11,359 nt of DNA. Origin: Gammaproteobacteria bacterium (GTDB taxonomy: Bacteria; Pseudomonadota; Gammaproteobacteria; GCA-001735895). Positions within the stretch are counted from its first letter, which is position 1. Each line of letters starts with the position of its first letter. The notes below the pieces were generated by a model. The model searched no databases. It was not told the DNA's origin and was given only the letters and a program-made list of their open reading frames with translations. Location: positions 1 to 11,359 of the forward strand of contig QNFD01000051.1 in NCBI GenBank assembly GCA_003645435.1, given 5' to 3'. Shown here one piece after another: positions 8,340 through 11,359 of the stretch. Made by a program: the position numbers and the translations under genes.

Positions 8340-8402
8340 ATGGAAAATTTGGCAGGCGACTGTTTTGTCGCGCACCGTACCAGTGGAATTAAATCGTATT
8401 AA
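8340..8402 (+). CDS. Possible 20-residue small ORF or relic start after sucB
   Basis: An ATG 17 bases after the sucB stop is preceded by a strong AAGGAAA ribosome binding site with suitable spacing. It opens a 20-codon frame beginning MENLAGDCFVAH and ending at TAA 8400-8402. I do not recognise the peptide. In many relatives the gene at this place is lpd, whose product begins with a YDVIVIGAG-type nucleotide-binding motif; nothing like that is visible. It may be a real small protein, or the leftover start of a deleted third operon gene. Its end overlaps the 3' end of the convergent DUF1631-like gene by 14 bases. A small stem (GCGAC/GTCGC, 8356-8371) lies inside it. Confidence 0.3.
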   Translation: MENLAGDCFVAHRTSGIKSY

Positions 8403-9783
8403 AAAAACTGAGTATCGATTTCTTTTGTGGTGCTTTTGATTCCGCGCTGGCAACTGTTATCTGTCCAGCGGCTATTTCATAGTCCAGCGTAACGCCATCG
8501 ACTTCGCGTACGCGAGTACCTTCTCGATCAACAAAAATAAACAAACTGGAATCTTCGGCCCGCCAGGTTAGTTTGGCTAAAATCTCTGTATCGTCATCTT
8601 TGATTTCAATCCAGTCACCCAGTTTTAAACTATCGGCCTCTGAAACCGTGGTTTCGACATCTTGCCGAATTTCCGGATCAGCATCTAAAACTTCCTGATT
8701 TTTAGCAACTGGCTGGCTGTCGGTGGATTTCGCGACCGATGTAGAGTCGGTAACTTTATCGGTGCTAGCTTCGACTTTTTTAGCTTGACTCTCAGGTTTC
8801 GGTGTTTTATCTAGTGCCTTGATATTGATCTCGGAATTGCGAATTACTTCCGCCTGTTCCAGCTCTAGATATTCAATCAGAGATTTTTGTAATTTAGCTG
8901 ATAACTTTAACGAGTCCATACTCTTGACTAAAGATTTGCTGACATGCGGAATCATTGTCTGCAATGTCTGGTAGTCACATTCAACCGTTTTCGGCGTCAA
9001 GGCCCAGACCTGGGTTTTGACTGTCTGAACCAATTTAGTCCAGGATGACGACTTTAGCCCGTCGGTCAAGGCAACTTGCAGCATCAGGGGACTCCAGACC
9101 TTGTCGAATAATATGGTTGACCTGTTTTGAACCTGCAATGGAATGGTGAATTCCTGCATCATCGACAGTACGATCTGGGTGGTTTTGGTGACTTCAGCAG
9201 CTTTGTCAGGTTGTTGCTTCACTGTTACCGGATTCGCCGGGGCTACTGTGCCTGCTTGATATAAATCGAGTAATTCCTGGTAAGCAACGAAATTGACCAC
9301 TTCACAATTTACAATCTTGTTAATTCCCTGTTGCAATATTTCGATGCCCGGGCAATCCCTGTTACCGGAGTTCGCCAGGTCAATCTCGGTTTTGACTACA
9401 GTCTCGATGAACCGGCGTATCGGGTTACTGGAGTGATCGATAAAACCACTTTCCTGTAAAATCGAGATTAACATGTTGATTTGCAGGCGTGCGAGCTGGG
9501 TTTTTATTTCATCGGATAATTCCTGGTCTATAAAGGCCAGGTGAAACAGCATGGATAGTAAATCGATTTCCTGCTTGAAATCGCTTAGTCCCAGTTCGGA
9601 TATTCGTACATCAAGCTCGGCAAATACGATGTGAAAATCACGCGGTGCGAGGCGGGATTTATTTTTAATATCCTGCAGGTGGATTAATAGATCCGGATGC
9701 TCGGAAAAGTCTATGACGCTAGATTTTTTACCCGACCCAGGTGATGGTACGGGGGTTAAACGGCTGGCCTTTGAATTTAACAT
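8389..9783 (-). CDS. DUF1631-family protein, short form
   Basis: A 464-residue cytoplasmic protein with no signal peptide or membrane segment. I assign it to DUF1631 on two regions. One is a helical core with LARLQINMLISILQESGFID followed by SNPIRRFIETV (98-130) and LFDKVWSPLMLQVALTDGL with SSWTKL (225-251). The other is a C-terminal beta-rich segment (386-445: LKLGDWIEIKDDD, AKLTWRAEDSSLFIFVDREG), which in this family is thought to be PilZ-like. I cannot see the RxxxR motif that PilZ domains use to bind cyclic di-GMP, so ligand binding is doubtful. Residues 325-385 form a Ser/Thr/Lys/Asp-rich low-complexity linker. Family members are, as I recall, usually 700 residues or more, so this is a compact version. 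It converges on sucB and diverges from the membrane protein to the right. The start at 9783 has no clear ribosome binding site. Role unknown. Confidence 0.75.
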   Translation of the reverse strand: MLNSKASRLTPVPSPGSGKKSSVIDFSEHPDLLIHLQDIKNKSRLAPRDFHIVFAELDVRISELGLSDFKQEIDLLSMLFHLAFIDQELSDEIKTQLARLQINMLISILQESGFIDHSSNPIRRFIETVVKTEIDLANSGNRDCPGIEILQQGINKIVNCEVVNFVAYQELLDLYQAGTVAPANPVTVKQQPDKAAEVTKTTQIVLSMMQEFTIPLQVQNRSTILFDKVWSPLMLQVALTDGLKSSSWTKLVQTVKTQVWALTPKTVECDYQTLQTMIPHVSKSLVKSMDSLKLSAKLQKSLIEYLELEQAEVIRNSEINIKALDKTPKPESQAKKVEASTDKVTDSTSVAKSTDSQPVAKNQEVLDADPEIRQDVETTVSEADSLKLGDWIEIKDDDTEILAKLTWRAEDSSLFIFVDREGTRVREVDGVTLDYEIAAGQITVASAESKAPQKKSILSFFNTI

Positions 9784-10029
9784 GGTTTGAGTTCTGGCTT
9801 TTCGACGTAATTACGGCAATTCTGTTTAGAGTATGATAATAGTCAATTCTAGCCCGTTTGTTGAAACAATTTGGACGGGCCAGACCTGAACTGTAAACCT
9901 GACAGACCTCAAATATCTGCGACTATTGTCATATAAACGAATTTTTGAATAAATATGGTGACGGATAGTGGTATATTTCGCCTGAGTTCGACCGGTACCC
10001 CATTCCAACCTACCTACTATGTGTTTTTT
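9784..10029. other. Divergent intergenic spacer between DUF1631-like gene and membrane protein gene
   Basis: An AT-rich spacer of 246 bases carrying the start regions of both flanking genes. A 6-base inverted repeat GCCCGT/ACGGGC (9852-9857 and 9875-9880) encloses a smaller TTGT/ACAA stem, and could be an operator or a leader hairpin. Rightward -35/-10 candidates (TTGTCA at 9926-9931, TATAAA at 9932-9937) are adjacent to each other and so do not form one promoter. No small gene or RNA was recognised. Confidence 0.6.
9819..9846 (-). promoter_or_regulatory. Possible promoter of the DUF1631-like gene
   Basis: Read on the minus strand, TTGACT (9846-9841) and CAGAAT (9824-9819) are spaced by 16 bases. 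The -35 matches consensus at five of six positions and the -10 at four of six. The -10 lies about 35 bases before the ATG at 9783. This is motif matching only, with moderate to low certainty. Confidence 0.3.
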
Positions 10030-11359
10030 ATGGCACTCATAAACCAGGCCAAATCAGTTGTATTACTGCTTTTACTGATCCTGCTCTCCGTCGGGGTGCG
10101 AGCCGAACTAGACCCTGAGATCATGAAACAAATTGGGTTTGCCGATGCGCTGCTGACCAAAAATGAAAAGATAATTTTGGTCCGCGAGGATTTCACGCTG
10201 GCAGAGTTAAAGGAACTCGCGAAATCCGCCGTCAAGGTAAAATCCGAGGCCAAAGCATGCATAGCATCGAACGAATCCAGCATTGAAAAAGTGTTGTTGG
10301 ATATCGAACTGTTGGGGGAGGTTATTGAACCCGAAGACAGGGAAGTCACTAAAAAACGCAATAGCCTCGACGAAACAAAGCAAAAACACGAAACCCAGTT
10401 GGCCACCTGTCGTCTACTACGGCTACGCAGTAACCAGCTAATCGAGGCCACTCAGAAAAAAGAACAGAAACTAATTGCGTCTGAGTTACTCAGTCGTAAC
10501 AAAACCCTGTTGCAACACGTCAGGGACAACCTCAGCAATCCAGGGGAAGGGTTTTACTCACTGGTCGATTTTGTGGTTTCTTCGTCGGGTTTGGAAGTTG
10601 TTTATAAAAATCGATATCTGCTGTCGATACTCATCGTTGCCGCGGTACTCGGGACCTGGTTGCTGCAAAAGCTTTTCAGTACGGCGATTAACAGAAACCG
10701 TGAAAAACCACCTCGCAGTTTTGCCGGAAAAATATTTTTCTCAATTTTAACCGCGTCTTCACGCTACATGCTGCCGTTATTACTGAGTACTTTTTTTGCA
10801 GTTTATTTTCTGTATTTTGGCCTGTCAAACCACAAATTTCCATTTGTCGCGCTGGTGAGCATTGGCCTTTTCCTGTACGTGTTACTGACTCTAATATTAC
10901 GGATTTTTCTGAACCCGGTAGATCCCGCCGGTTCACTCACGAGTCTTCCTAAAGATGTAGCGGCGAGGCTCGACCGGCGTCTTAACCTGCTGGCCGTATT
11001 ACTGTTTGCCGGGTTTTTGCTATTTTCCGCCAGTCAACTATACGAGTTCTCGGATGCGGTTACCGGCATTCTACGCAATATTTACATCACCCTGGTAATC
11101 CTGAACCTGTGTTGGGCATTCTGGTTACTCGGTTACATCAAGGGTCTTGGCAATAAGCATGTGTTGCGCCTGGTTATCATCCTCACTTTATTGACTGGAA
11201 TGTTTGCCGATTGGGCAGGTTATAACAACCTCTCGATTTTTATCGTGGTGGGAATTTCCGGGTCGGTAATGGCCTGGGTAATTACGCATTTCATCATCAT
11301 CTTGTGGACCGAATTCTTCAACAGTCTCGACGATGGAGATTTTGCCTGGCAACGTTCCT
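10030..11359 (+). CDS. Exported multi-pass membrane protein, likely N-terminal part of a large MscS/MscK-like mechanosensitive channel; 3' end outside window
   Basis: The frame is open from the ATG at 10030 to the window end (443 full codons). It begins with a signal peptide: a long Leu-rich stretch, then VGVRA followed by ELDP, with likely cleavage after residue 26. Next comes a charged, helical, probably coiled-coil periplasmic region (about 35-170) with cysteines in KACIAS and ATCRLL. About seven membrane segments follow, near residues 196-216, 246-266, 271-296, 318-339, 343-370, 378-398 and 401-427. This order (signal, periplasmic helical domain, many membrane helices) is that of large MscS-superfamily channels, which release solutes on hypo-osmotic shock. 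The conserved MscS pore domain would come later and is not in view, so the family call is inference. No Shine-Dalgarno sequence precedes the ATG. An in-frame GTG at 10021 is an alternative start adding three residues. It is divergent from the DUF1631-like gene. Confidence 0.6.
   Translation, partial: MALINQAKSVVLLLLLILLSVGVRAELDPEIMKQIGFADALLTKNEKIILVREDFTLAELKELAKSAVKVKSEAKACIASNESSIEKVLLDIELLGEVIEPEDREVTKKRNSLDETKQKHETQLATCRLLRLRSNQLIEATQKKEQKLIASELLSRNKTLLQHVRDNLSNPGEGFYSLVDFVVSSSGLEVVYKNRYLLSILIVAAVLGTWLLQKLFSTAINRNREKPPRSFAGKIFFSILTASSRYMLPLLLSTFFAVYFLYFGLSNHKFPFVALVSIGLFLYVLLTLILRIFLNPVDPAGSLTSLPKDVAARLDRRLNLLAVLLFAGFLLFSASQLYEFSDAVTGILRNIYITLVILNLCWAFWLLGYIKGLGNKHVLRLVIILTLLTGMFADWAGYNNLSIFIVVGISGSVMAWVITHFIIILWTEFFNSLDDGDFAWQRS

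Noticed and set aside
8356..8371. GCGAC/GTCGC hairpin after sucB as a transcription terminator
   Set aside because: The stem is only 5 bases. There is no T-run on the plus strand, and on the minus strand a short T-rich stretch comes only about 8 bases later.
10017..10451. 144-codon minus-strand frame opposite the membrane protein gene
   Set aside because: Ser/Phe-rich shadow of the signal peptide and charged helical region; the plus-strand frame has a clear signal peptide and stays open to the window end.

Overview
This window looks like an ordinary chromosomal segment from a free-living, probably marine or aquatic gammaproteobacterium. The evidence is a SucA and an EttA that both match the Escherichia coli family layout closely, compact gene spacing, fairly balanced base composition and TCA-cycle genes organised as sucAB. 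I cannot name a genus from the sequence alone. No rRNA, tRNA, CRISPR array, transposase or phage gene was found.

Left block, read leftward (minus strand): ettA (ABC-F ribosome throttle), then a DUF815 AAA+ ATPase starting only 2 bases after the ettA stop, then after 79 bases an NAD(P)-dependent aldehyde dehydrogenase that leaves the window near its C-terminus. ettA and the DUF815 gene are almost certainly co-transcribed. The dehydrogenase has its own good ribosome binding site and may be separate.

Centre: a 263-base divergent spacer separates ettA from sucA. It carries a perfect 25-base inverted repeat around a 34-base centre (84 bases in all), which I read as a small non-autonomous mobile or REP/MITE-like element. 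Then sucA and sucB (E1 and E2 of 2-oxoglutarate dehydrogenase) run rightward with a 46-base gap. Both carry their catalytic residues. The expected third gene, lpd (E3), is missing. After sucB only a strong ribosome binding site and a 20-codon reading frame are seen, before a convergent gene.

Right block: a minus-strand 464-residue protein related to the DUF1631 family converges on sucB. Divergent from it, a secreted or membrane protein begins with a signal peptide, a charged helical region and about seven membrane segments. It resembles the N-terminal half of large MscS/MscK-type mechanosensitive channels and runs off the right end before any channel domain would appear.

Nothing here is clearly a new biological system. 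The best leads are the inverted-repeat element between ettA and sucA, the lpd-less sucAB operon with its orphan start site, and the tight ettA/DUF815 pairing.
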